Source: Thauera humireducens (GTDB lineage: Bacteria > Pseudomonadota > Gammaproteobacteria > Burkholderiales > Rhodocyclaceae). From it: DNA of 64,000 nt. The translations under genes and the position numbers were made by a program. The stretch is taken from the NCBI RefSeq assembly GCF_001051995.2, contig NZ_CP014646.1, positions 2,976,001 to 3,040,000 on the forward strand, given 5' to 3'. Below, one piece after another: positions 53,569-62,200 of this stretch (positions within the stretch are counted from its first letter, which is position 1; the number at the start of each line of letters is the position of its first letter). The notes under the pieces were generated by a model. It searched no databases and had not been told where the DNA came from. It worked only from the letters and a program-made list of their open reading frames with translations.

Positions 53569-54894
53569 ATGGAAATATTCGTACTCATCGCCCTCATCAT
53601 CCTGAATGGCCTGTTCGCCATGTCGGAAATCGCGCTCGTGACCGCACGCCGCGCACGGCTGGCCAAACTCGCCGAGGATGGCGACAACGCAGCGGCGGTG
53701 GCCGTCAAGCTCGGCGAGGAGCCCACCCGCTTCCTGTCGACGATCCAGATCGGCATCACCTCGATCGGCATCCTCAACGGTATCGTCGGCGAGGCCGCGC
53801 TGGCCGGGCCGCTCGCGCACTGGCTGCAGTCGCTCGGCGTCGAGCAGCGCGTCAGCGAGATCGGCTCGACCGTGCTGGTCGTGGTGGTCATCACCTACGT
53901 GTCGATCGTGATCGGCGAGCTGGTGCCCAAGCGCATCGGCCAGATCAACCCGGAAGGCATCGCACGCCTGGTCGCGCGACCGATGAACATGCTGTCGATC
54001 GCCTCGCGCCCCTTCGTCCATCTGCTGTCGAGCTCCACCGCGCTGCTGCTGCGGGTGATGGGCCAGCGCGAGACCGGGGGCCCGAGCGTGACCGAGGAGG
54101 AGATCCGCGCCATGCTCGACGAAGGCTCGGAGGCCGGCATCATCGAGAAGAGCGAGCACGAGATGGTGCGCAACGTGTTCCGCCTCGACGAGCGTCAGCT
54201 CGGCTCGCTGATGGTGCCGCGCTCGGACATCGTGTGGCTCGACGTGAACCGTCCGCTCGACGAGAACCTGGCGCTGATGGCGGATTCCGCCCACTCGCGC
54301 TTCCCGGTGTGTCGCGGCGGCCTCGAGGAGATCCTCGGCATCATCAGTTCCAAGCAGCTCTTCAACCAGACCCTGCGCGGTGCCGAGGTCGACCTGACCG
54401 AAGCCCTGCAGGCACCGGTCTACGTGCCCGAGTCGCTCACCGGCATGGAGCTGCTCGACCAGTTCCGCGCCTCCAGCACGCACATGGTGTTCGTCATCGA
54501 CGAGTACGGCGAGGTGCTGGGCATGGTCACGCTGCACGACCTGCTCGAGTCGGTGACCGGCGAGTTCCAGACCGAAAACGCCGAGGAAGCCTGGGCGGTG
54601 CAGCGCGAGGACGGCTCCTGGCTGCTAGACGGCCTGATTCCCATCCTCGAACTGAAGGACCGCCTCGACATGAAGGCCGTGCCGGAGGAGGACAAGGGGC
54701 GCTACCACACCCTGTCCGGCATGATGATGTGGCTGCTCGGCCGCCTGCCGAGCACCGGCGACATCGCGGTGTGGGAGGACTGGCGCTTCGAGGTGGTCGA
54801 CCTCGACGGCAAGCGCATCGACAAGGTGCTCGCCAGCCGGGTGCCCGAACCCAGCGGCGAGGAAACCCCGGAAGGCAGCGAGCCCGGCGCCTGA
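53569..54894 (+). CDS. CNNM/CBS/CorC-HlyC family transporter
   Basis: 441 residues. N-terminal CNNM transmembrane domain: MEIFVLIALIILNGLFAMSEIALVTARRARL; two CBS motifs (MVPRSDIVWLDVN, and TGMELLDQFRASSTHMVFVIDEYGEVLGMVTLHDLLE) and the C-terminal CorC_HlyC domain (WEDWRFEVVDLDGKRIDKV). Members move Mg2+/Co2+ or are called hemolysin-related. Its 3' end lies 25 bases from the intron end. Confidence 0.93.
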   Translation: MEIFVLIALIILNGLFAMSEIALVTARRARLAKLAEDGDNAAAVAVKLGEEPTRFLSTIQIGITSIGILNGIVGEAALAGPLAHWLQSLGVEQRVSEIGSTVLVVVVITYVSIVIGELVPKRIGQINPEGIARLVARPMNMLSIASRPFVHLLSSSTALLLRVMGQRETGGPSVTEEEIRAMLDEGSEAGIIEKSEHEMVRNVFRLDERQLGSLMVPRSDIVWLDVNRPLDENLALMADSAHSRFPVCRGGLEEILGIISSKQLFNQTLRGAEVDLTEALQAPVYVPESLTGMELLDQFRASSTHMVFVIDEYGEVLGMVTLHDLLESVTGEFQTENAEEAWAVQREDGSWLLDGLIPILELKDRLDMKAVPEEDKGRYHTLSGMMMWLLGRLPSTGDIAVWEDWRFEVVDLDGKRIDKVLASRVPEPSGEETPEGSEPGA

Positions 54895-54957
54895 GCCGTT
54901 CGCCACGACCGGCGCAAGATCGGGATAGGGGCGGCCAGGTTACCTGACCGTTCCCCT

Positions 54958-54996
54958 CCCACACCACCCGGCATGCGGGTCCGCACCGGGCGGTTC
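54958..54996 (-). ncRNA. Group II intron domain V
   Basis: 39 bases on the minus strand forming an imperfect hairpin around a short ACCC loop region, with the strand pattern AACCGCCCGGTGCGG then GCATGCCGGGTGGT. This is the catalytic core of the ribozyme, directly after the RT stop at 55009. The 5' foot carries GAACCG in place of the AGC triad of some classes. Confidence 0.75.
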
Positions 54997-55008
54997 GAGT
55001 CGTTGAGG

Positions 55009-56505
55009 TCATGAGAGCCGGGGCACACCGAGCCGATCAAAGTAGGCAACAGGCATTGCGCGGTTCAGCAGGAAGCGGCTGTTACGCCACCACCTTCGAC
55101 TGTTCGCCGCCACCTGTCGAGCGTCCGTTTCCGAAGCGCCCAGAGCCTTCAATTCCCGGTACATCGTCGTACCCCGACGCCAGTGCTTGAGCTGCACCGC
55201 ACGCAGCCGGTGTCGAATCCACTCGTCGAGTTCGCGGAACACCTTGGGTGTCTGCGCGAGTTGGAAGTACGCCTTCCAGCCCGGCATGTAGGCCCGCAGC
55301 CGTTCGGCAGTCTCGGTCAGGTTGCGCCCGCCCGAGCGACACGTGAATTGCCGGATGCGTTGCTTGAAGGCGTTGAGCGCCTTGTCGGCCACCCTGCACT
55401 TGACCTGTCCGCCTGGGCCGTACCAGAAGGCATAGCCCAGAAACTTGCGGCGCGAGGCCGGCGCGACGGCCGTCTTGGCGTCGTTCACCTTCAGGCGGAG
55501 TCGCTCGTAGAGCTTGGTCAGGCCCGCTAGCACCCGTTCGCCTGCACGGCGACTGCGCACATACACATTGCAGTCGTCGGCGTAGCGCACGAAGCGGTGC
55601 CCCCGCCGCTCCAGTTCCCGATCCACCTCGTCGAGCAGCACATTGGCCAGCAGCGGCGACAGCGGCCCGCCTTGCGGCGTGCCCTCAAACCGCTCCATGA
55701 CCACGCCGCCACCCATGATCCCGGCCACGAGGTAACAACGGATCAGCCGCAGCACGGCCTTGTCCTCGATTCGCCTCGCCAGGCGTTCCATCAGGATGTC
55801 GTGATTGACCCGGTCGAAGAACTTCTCCAAATCCACATCGACCACCACCCGGTAACCGTCCTGCACGTAGCGCTGTGCATCGAGCACCGCGTCGTGCGCA
55901 CGGCGTCCCGGGCGAAAGCCATAGCTATGGTCAGAGAACGTCGGATCAATCCTGGGCTGCAAGACTTGCAGCAGGGCTTGCTGGATCAGCCGATCCGTCA
56001 CCGTCGGAATCCCCAGTTCGCGCACCCCGCCATCGGACTTCGGGATCTGGACGCGGCGCACCGGAGAAGGCCGGTAGCTGCCATCCAGCAAGGACTCCCG
56101 AATCCGAGGCCAGTGCGCTCTCAGGTAGGCCGCCGTCTCGGCGATCGACAACCCATCCACCCCAGCACTGCCGCGATTGGATTTGACGCGTTTCCACGCC
56201 GCCTCCATGTTCGCTTTCGCGAGCGCCTGAAGAAGCAGGCCATCTCGCCCCGGGCTTCCGGTTTCATGCCGCGCCGTCCGTGCTTCATCACGCACCGCTT
56301 CGGGATCGGCTTCACCTCGCCCTCCCGCGTTGCGCCCCGGCCTCCCGAGCTTCTGATGCATTGCACGTCCGAGCGACACGGCCTTCGGCCCTCCTACTCG
56401 TTCGGCCCTTCCCCGGCGGTCTCCAGCCTCAACGGCCCTACCACCAAGTACTACAGCCTCTGCTGACTTCTCGCTCCGGCTCAGCACCGTCGCCCTTTCA
56501 GGCAT
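55009..56505 (-). CDS. ltrA: Group II intron reverse transcriptase/maturase
   Basis: 498 residues from ATG 56505, with GGGGAGA upstream; the frame is open to 56550. Start is uncertain because the first 80 residues (rich in Arg, Gly, Glu) show no family match; the RT begins near MEAAWKRVKSNRGSAGVDG. RT motifs: IPTVTDRLIQQALLQVLQP, VVVDVDLEKFFDRVNHD, GTPQGGPLSPLLANVLLDEVD, and the catalytic YADD in RFVRYADDCNVY. The C-terminal maturase (GIIM/X) domain has LNAFKQRIRQFTCRSGG and WRRGTTMYRELKALG. No HNH is present. Confidence 0.93.
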   Translation of the reverse strand: MPERATVLSRSEKSAEAVVLGGRAVEAGDRRGRAERVGGPKAVSLGRAMHQKLGRPGRNAGGRGEADPEAVRDEARTARHETGSPGRDGLLLQALAKANMEAAWKRVKSNRGSAGVDGLSIAETAAYLRAHWPRIRESLLDGSYRPSPVRRVQIPKSDGGVRELGIPTVTDRLIQQALLQVLQPRIDPTFSDHSYGFRPGRRAHDAVLDAQRYVQDGYRVVVDVDLEKFFDRVNHDILMERLARRIEDKAVLRLIRCYLVAGIMGGGVVMERFEGTPQGGPLSPLLANVLLDEVDRELERRGHRFVRYADDCNVYVRSRRAGERVLAGLTKLYERLRLKVNDAKTAVAPASRRKFLGYAFWYGPGGQVKCRVADKALNAFKQRIRQFTCRSGGRNLTETAERLRAYMPGWKAYFQLAQTPKVFRELDEWIRHRLRAVQLKHWRRGTTMYRELKALGASETDARQVAANSRRWWRNSRFLLNRAMPVAYFDRLGVPRLS

Positions 56506-56784
56506 AAGGCGAGATCTCCCCAGGTAAGAACGCACTCCTTCGCTGCACAACCGCCGGATCTACGCCACTTCGCCTTGATCACGAGAGCTTCCCGATTACG
56601 TGCTCGCTCGCCCTGCTCCGCAGCGCCTTCTATCCGATTCTTGTCCATCGGCTCGCAGCTTATGCTCCACGCTTCCTTCCCACGCTCGGTCACCCTCACG
56701 CAGTTGCGCTTCACTTCGTTCGCTGTGATCAACTTACGGCGGGACTTCCACCCGCAGGAGTGCGCCCATGCTGGGCGCACACGG

Positions 56785-56820
56785 AAAAACGCCCCGCAGT
56801 CCTGCCGGACGCGGGGCGTT
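56785..56820 (-). terminator. Terminator of tpx, directly before the intron
   Basis: 10-bp stem (56789-56798 with 56811-56820) with 12-base loop; on the minus strand TTTT (56788-56785) follows. Four bases later the intron GTGCG begins, so the intron has inserted immediately after this hairpin. Confidence 0.85.
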
Positions 56821-56881
56821 CTGCTGTCGGCGCGGTCGCCAGGCCGCCGCTCGCAGCCCGGCGCCGGACGACTTCAGCGCA

Positions 56882-57382
56882 TCACTTCAGCGCGGCGAGC
56901 GCGGCAGCGTAGTCCGGCTCGTCCTTGATCTCGGGCACGAGCTGCGAATACACGACCTTGTCGTTCGCATCGACCACCACTACCGCGCGCGCGGTGACGC
57001 CGGCCAGCGGGCCGGAGGTGATGGCGACGCCGTAGTCCTGACCGAAGGCCGGGTTGCGGAAGGTCGACAGCGTCTTCACGTTCTGCAGGCCCTCGGTCTC
57101 GCAGAAGCGCTTGGCGGCGAAGGGCAGGTCGGCGGACACGACCAGCACCACGGTGTCGGCCAGGCTGCCGGCATCGGCGTTGAACTTGCGCGTCGAGGTG
57201 GCGCACACCGGGGTGTCCAGGCTGGGGACGATGTTCAGCACCTTGCGCTTGCCGGCGAAGGCCTCGAGGCCGACGTCGGCCAGGTCGGCACCGGTCAGCT
57301 TGAACGCGGGCGCCTGCTCACCCGCCTGCGGGAAACGGCCGGCAACGTCGATCGGGTTGCCACCAAGGGTCACTTTGCTCAT
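56882..57382 (-). CDS. tpx: Thiol peroxidase (atypical 2-Cys peroxiredoxin)
   Basis: 166 residues. The peroxidatic Cys is in [16 protein letters not shown] and the resolving Cys in [11 protein letters not shown], the Tpx pattern. It reduces hydrogen and alkyl peroxides using thioredoxin, probably in the periplasm or cytoplasm (no signal peptide visible). The gene ends in a GC-rich terminator into which the group II intron has moved. Confidence 0.95.
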   Translation of the reverse strand: MSKVTLGGNPIDVAGRFPQAGEQAPAFKLTGADLADVGLEAFAGKRKVLNIVPSLDTPVCATSTRKFNADAGSLADTVVLVVSADLPFAAKRFCETEGLQNVKTLSTFRNPAFGQDYGVAITSGPLAGVTARAVVVVDANDKVVYSQLVPEIKDEPDYAAALAALK

Positions 57383-57488
57383 GGGTCTGTCCTCTGTCTC
57401 AGGATTGGTTGGGCCGCCGTGCTCTTTCCGGCAGCGGTCGGCGGACCGTCAGCCTACACCAAGGCATGACATCCGGCGACCGCTGCGC

Positions 57489-57797
57489 TCAGCGCGGCGG
57501 CCGGTCCTCGATCTCGACCTCGCGGATCACCTCGCCCTCGATGATCATGCCGCGCCCCGTCGGCGGATGTTCGCGCATCTGCTTGCGCAGCGCGCGCGTC
57601 TTCCACCACAGGTAGCCCCACGCCACCGCGCCGACGGTAACGACGACGGCGAACAGCACGACCGAGAACATCAGGGCCACGCCGAACACCGCGATGGTGA
57701 CGAGCACGGTGACGATCTTCTGCAGCAGGCTGGGCGGCGTGCCGTCACCGCGGCCGAACTGGTTGAAGAAACTGGAGAACTTCGGATCACGATACAT
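57489..57797 (-). CDS. Small membrane protein of unknown function
   Basis: 102 residues from ATG 57797 (MYRDPKFSSFFNQFG). One strongly hydrophobic region (about 28-65, possibly two helices) between charged ends; the C-terminus has RALRKQMREHPP and EGEVIREVEIEDRPP. Not a recognised family. It is read toward tpx, 106 bases away, and is divergent from the pyruvyl transferase-like gene. Confidence 0.7.
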   Translation of the reverse strand: MYRDPKFSSFFNQFGRGDGTPPSLLQKIVTVLVTIAVFGVALMFSVVLFAVVVTVGAVAWGYLWWKTRALRKQMREHPPTGRGMIIEGEVIREVEIEDRPPR

Positions 57798-58002
57798 GAG
57801 GGGTTCCTGGTAGGGATCGGGGCCTGCACGCCCTGCGTGCCTGGACGGGTTGCAGGTCAGAGCCCGCACCGGACAAAAGATTCCGGCCCGCGCCTGTTTC
57901 AGCATGAAACGATGCCGCCCCGGCCGTCCGACAGTCCACCAGCAATCCCGGACCGATGCAAGCTGCGCTAGTCTCGGGGGCGTTCGATGCGGAAACCACG
58001 TC

Positions 58003-59232
58003 ATGTCATCGCAGCAACGCCCTGCGCGCCGGAACGGGCAGCCCCGGATCCCGCTGATCCTGTTCGGCGCCTTCGACCGCCACAACTTCGGCGACCTCCT
58101 GCTTGGCCGCATCGCGGCCCGGACGACAGGACGGGCGGACGCCATCGCCGCAGGCCTCGCGGCGCGCGAGCTGCGCCGCGCGGGTGGCTTTGCGGTGGCG
58201 GCGCTCGACGACATCGTGGCGGCACAGGCGGGCCATGCCTTCGACCTGCTGCAGGTCGGTGGCGAGATCCTGGGCTGTTCGCGCTACGAAGCCGCGGTGA
58301 TGCTGCTCGCGCCCGACGAGGCCGCGCGCATCGTCGCCCGCCTCGACCGCGACACGGCCGCCCGCGATCACTGGGCGGTCGGCCAGCCCGGCACCGCACG
58401 TGAGCTACCCTATGTTGCCTCGCGCGCCGCCTTGCCCGGCGTGCGCCGCATCCTGCATGCGGGCATCGGCGGCGTGGAACTCGAGACCCTGCCGGCGATG
58501 CTGCGCGACACCGCGCTGGCCCGGCTGCGCGACGCCGACCGCATCTGGGTGCGCGATGCAATAACGCAGGACGCACTGATGCGGGCCGGCCTCCACAGCC
58601 GGCTCGCGCCCGACCCGGCGACCCTCGTCGCCCACCTGTTTTCGGCGCGGATCGCCCGCTGGTCCAATGGCGCCGGCATGGCGGCCCTGCGCGCACGCTT
58701 CCCGCAGGGCTACCTGGCCCTGCAGTTCAGCGCCGATTTCGGCGACGACGAAACCTTGCGCCAGCTCGCCAACGGGGTCGAAACCTTCGCCGCCGCGCGC
58801 GGACTGGGCATCGTCGCCTTCTGCGCAGGGCGCGCGCCGTGGCACGACGACCCGGCGATCTACCGGCGCCTGCGTTACTTCCTCACCGACCCGCAACGTC
58901 TGGTATCGAGCCCGGCCCGCAGCCTGTGGGCGCTGTGCGCGCTGATCGCAGAGTCCTACGCAGTGTGCGCTTCGAGCCTGCATGCGCGCATCGTCGGCGA
59001 GGCCTTCGCGCGGCCGGTGGTCACCCTGCTGCGCACGCCCCGGGCCGGGCGCAAGCAGTCGGCCTACGCACGGACCTGGGACCCGGACGGACTGAACCGG
59101 CTCGCGCGGCCGGAGATGGCGGAGGCGGCGCTGGCAGGCGCGAGCCGTCTCGATCCGGCGCGACGCACGCGACACGCCCGGCAGCTGGCAGACCACGCCA
59201 CCGAAGCCTGGCAGTGGCTGCTGGCGCCCTGA
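58003..59232 (+). CDS. Polysaccharide pyruvyl transferase family protein
   Basis: 409 residues from ATG 58003. It begins with a disordered arginine-rich tail, then IPLILFGAFDRHNFGDLLLGRIAA, whose NFGDLL motif is typical of PS_pyruv_trans proteins, followed by DLLQVGGEILGCS, and RDAITQDALMRAGL. The last part has CASSLHARIVGEAFARPVV, typical of the family. Enzymes of this type add pyruvyl ketals to surface sugars, although many members are of unknown substrate. No glycan cluster surrounds it. It ends 12 bases before the convergent CHAT gene. Confidence 0.85.
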   Translation: MSSQQRPARRNGQPRIPLILFGAFDRHNFGDLLLGRIAARTTGRADAIAAGLAARELRRAGGFAVAALDDIVAAQAGHAFDLLQVGGEILGCSRYEAAVMLLAPDEAARIVARLDRDTAARDHWAVGQPGTARELPYVASRAALPGVRRILHAGIGGVELETLPAMLRDTALARLRDADRIWVRDAITQDALMRAGLHSRLAPDPATLVAHLFSARIARWSNGAGMAALRARFPQGYLALQFSADFGDDETLRQLANGVETFAAARGLGIVAFCAGRAPWHDDPAIYRRLRYFLTDPQRLVSSPARSLWALCALIAESYAVCASSLHARIVGEAFARPVVTLLRTPRAGRKQSAYARTWDPDGLNRLARPEMAEAALAGASRLDPARRTRHARQLADHATEAWQWLLAP

Positions 59233-59244
59233 TGCCGACACACG

Positions 59245-62200
59245 TCAGCCGGGCAAGGACACCGCGACCGTGTCCAGCACCTCCGCCTTGCCCGCGTCGC
59301 CCCGCTTTCCGCGCAGACGCAGGAAGGCGGCCAGCATCGCCAGTTGCGCACGAACCGAATCGAGCTCGCGCGCCGACGCGGCGACCGTCGCCAGGGCATC
59401 ACGATAAAGGTCGCCCAGCACGACTTCCGCGCTGCGCCCCTCGGGCAGCGCGCCACCTGCAAGCCAGGCCGCCACGGTCGCATCGGCCGCCATCGCGGCA
59501 TCCCAGAACGCAAAGCTGCGCTCGAAGCGCCGCCGGGCCCGCTCCACGCACGCGAGCGCATCGACCCCACCCGCACCGGCGTCACCGAGGACAGCATCGA
59601 GCTGCAGGCGGTTGATGCGCGCCTGCGGGTTCCAGTCCGTGGCGCGCGCATCGCCCTCGCCGGCAGCGTAGGCGTCGCGCGCGCGCGACAGGGCTTCACG
59701 AACGGCCTGCAGCTCGGGTTCGGGGCCACGCAGCAGGACCATGGCCTTGCGCTTCCAGGCGCTGCCGAAGATACCCTGGCGTTCGGCATTGGGAATGGGT
59801 GGGGTCTCCGCGCCACGTGCCGCCGTGGCCGGATGCTCCCCGGACAGGGCCGACAGCGCGCCGGCACGCGCCAGCGCATCGTCGATCAGCGTCGCCGCGG
59901 CCTTCAGGTCCTGCCCCTCGCCCGGCCCGCTGAGGCGCTCGGCCTCGCGCGCCTCCATGTTGATGAGCTGCTCGATCGCGCTGATCGGCACCAGTCCCTG
60001 CGACGAATCCTCGGCAATCGCCCGCAGCAGCGCGGCGCGTGCCGCCGCGAAGCCTGCGCCGCCGTACTCGGCATAGAGACGCCCCTGCGCCTGCAGCACA
60101 TCGGTGCGCTCCGCCCAGTGCGGCGGCAGCCGGCCCAGGCGGCGGCGCACGCGCTTCTGCAGGGCGGTGAAGTCACGCGCGCTCCTGCCAGCCGCCGGCA
60201 GGCGGGTATCGAGCCGCAGTTGCTCCAGCCAGTCGAGCAGTTGCTCGGGCGCCCGCAGCGGCGTGTCGTCGCGGCTCGCCGGCTCACCCAGTCGGAGCTG
60301 GAAAGCCGGATCGCCGTAGGCCTGGTAGGCGCCCCAGGTATTGCAGTCGGGGTAGGTATCGAGGGCGGCAATACGGGCGGCGAAGAGCGCATCCGCAAAG
60401 CGTGCGCCGCGAACCGCCATGTGGGTGAAGAAAGTCTCGGCGAAGGTGAGCCCGGCATCGTCGCGGACCTCCCAGCCGGCCGCGACCACGCAGCGCACGC
60501 CCATGTCGATCAGCTCGCGCGCGAGGCTGGCCGCCAGGCGCTGGCCGGATTCGCCCTCGCCGATCCGGCCGAGGTGGCAGCAGCTCAGGAACACCAGGTC
60601 GGGCACCGTCTCCATCAGGCCGATCTCGGCGGCCGACAGCAGCAGTCCGTCGGACAGCACAACGCCACTGCGATAACGCCCGTCGGCGCCGCGCCTGGCG
60701 TAGATGCCGTGCGCGGCGATGGCGAGGATGCGGCAGGGGCGGGCGAAAAGGCGGGCGAACACTTCGGGCGCGCGCGAATCCGGTGGCGCATGGCTGACCG
60801 TGTAGCCCGCCGCCTCGAGGATGCGGACCACGGCATCGCCTTCGCGCGCCGCGCCCTCGAGGCTGGGCAGGCGATCGGGACGCGGCTTGCCCTCGGCATC
60901 GAGGCGCGGCTTCCAGCCCGGACCGCCGAACTGCGCGTAATAGCCCTCGGTACTGGGGTTGGCGATCACGCACGCGCTGATCGCGTCGGTGCGCACGATC
61001 TCGCGGCGGAAGCGCGTGGTCATGAACTGGCGCACCATGCGGGTCGTGCGCACCAGCGGTTCGCCATCGGCTTCCAGAAGCTCCCACGGCAGGTTGGCCG
61101 TGCGCTCGTCCACCACCAGGATCAGGTTGTTGGCCTTGCGCGCGGCGGCCTTGAACTCCACCGGCACCAGCAGCTGGAACAGCAGATGACCCAGCGCCTG
61201 TTCACCCTGCGCATGGCGCGTGGCGGCCGGACCGGTGAGCGCCTCGGTGGCGAGCTTCTCGACCAGGCCCGGCTGGCGCTGCTGCACCACCGCCTCGGCG
61301 CGCGCCTTCTCGCCCATGTAGGTGAAACGCAGGCGCTCGGCATGGCGCAGCACCGGCGGCGAATCCAGCCCTGGCTGCAGCGCGGCGGCATCGACCGCCT
61401 CGGCGCCGCAGCCATACAGGCTCAGCCAGCGGCGCAGTACATCCGGCGGCAGCGGGTTGCGCAGGCGGGGCGTCCAGCAATCGGCCGGGCAGTCGCTGTC
61501 GTCGTGGTCGGCATCGCCCACCGCCAGGCGCGGCCAATAGTCGGAAAAGGGCGTGACCGTCAGGCGCTGGCGCACGCCCTCGCCGTGGCGAAGTTCGGTG
61601 GCGGCCTCGAGTTCGACGCCCAGTTGCGCGAGCTCGCCCGCCAGCGTCTGCCCCAGCGCGCTCACCGCATCGGCCGCGGAGATTGCCGCATCGCGATAGA
61701 GCTCGACCAGTTCCAGCTCGACGATGCGCCCCGACGGCGCCTTGCGCCCGCCGGCGCCCTGGGCGAAATCCCGGTTGGCGAGCAGCACGCCACGCACGAT
61801 CGCCTTCACCGCATCGCCGACTTCGAGCTGGGCCGCGGAGTTGGTGCCGATCAGCAGGCTGGCCAGACGCAGCGGCAGCGTCCCTTCGCCCCCGGCAGCC
61901 TGCATGCAGTGCGCCTCGACATTGCGATCGCAGGCGTGCAGCAGATAGCGCAGCGCACCGGCGCGCACCGCCTCGGTGACGCCTTCGGCCCCCAGCCGCC
62001 CCATCTCGCCCAGACCGACGACCACCGCGCCGCGCCCGGTTCCGCGCAGACGCTCCTCGCGGCTGCGCGGCATCAGCACCACCGCGGCGCTGCCGAGCTC
62101 GGCGGCATGGACGCCCAGGCGCTGGCGATGGCTCAGCGCGCCGCCCACCAGCCAGCGGTCGATCACGCCTTCGGCGCCGGCGATCAGATCGCCGGCGTAA

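Larger units (their letters stand above)
54919..56780 (-). mobile_element. Group II intron (about 1.86 kb)
   Basis: Minus strand. The 5' end is GTGCGCCCAG at 56780, the GUGYG consensus with a self-pairing stem. The RT frame follows (56505-55009). Domain V is 54996-54958 (GAACCGCCCGGTGCGG at its foot, GTGGTG opposite). Domain VI (54957-54919) ends CCTATCCCGAT; the A of CTAT is 7 bases before the 3' end, as expected for a branch point. The flanking 5' exon is the tpx terminator. Intron class was not determined; no endonuclease domain is seen. Confidence 0.88.

Noticed and set aside
56121..56366. Alternative RT start frame beginning MQCIRSSGG
   Set aside because: It is in a different frame from the RT motifs and ends before them.
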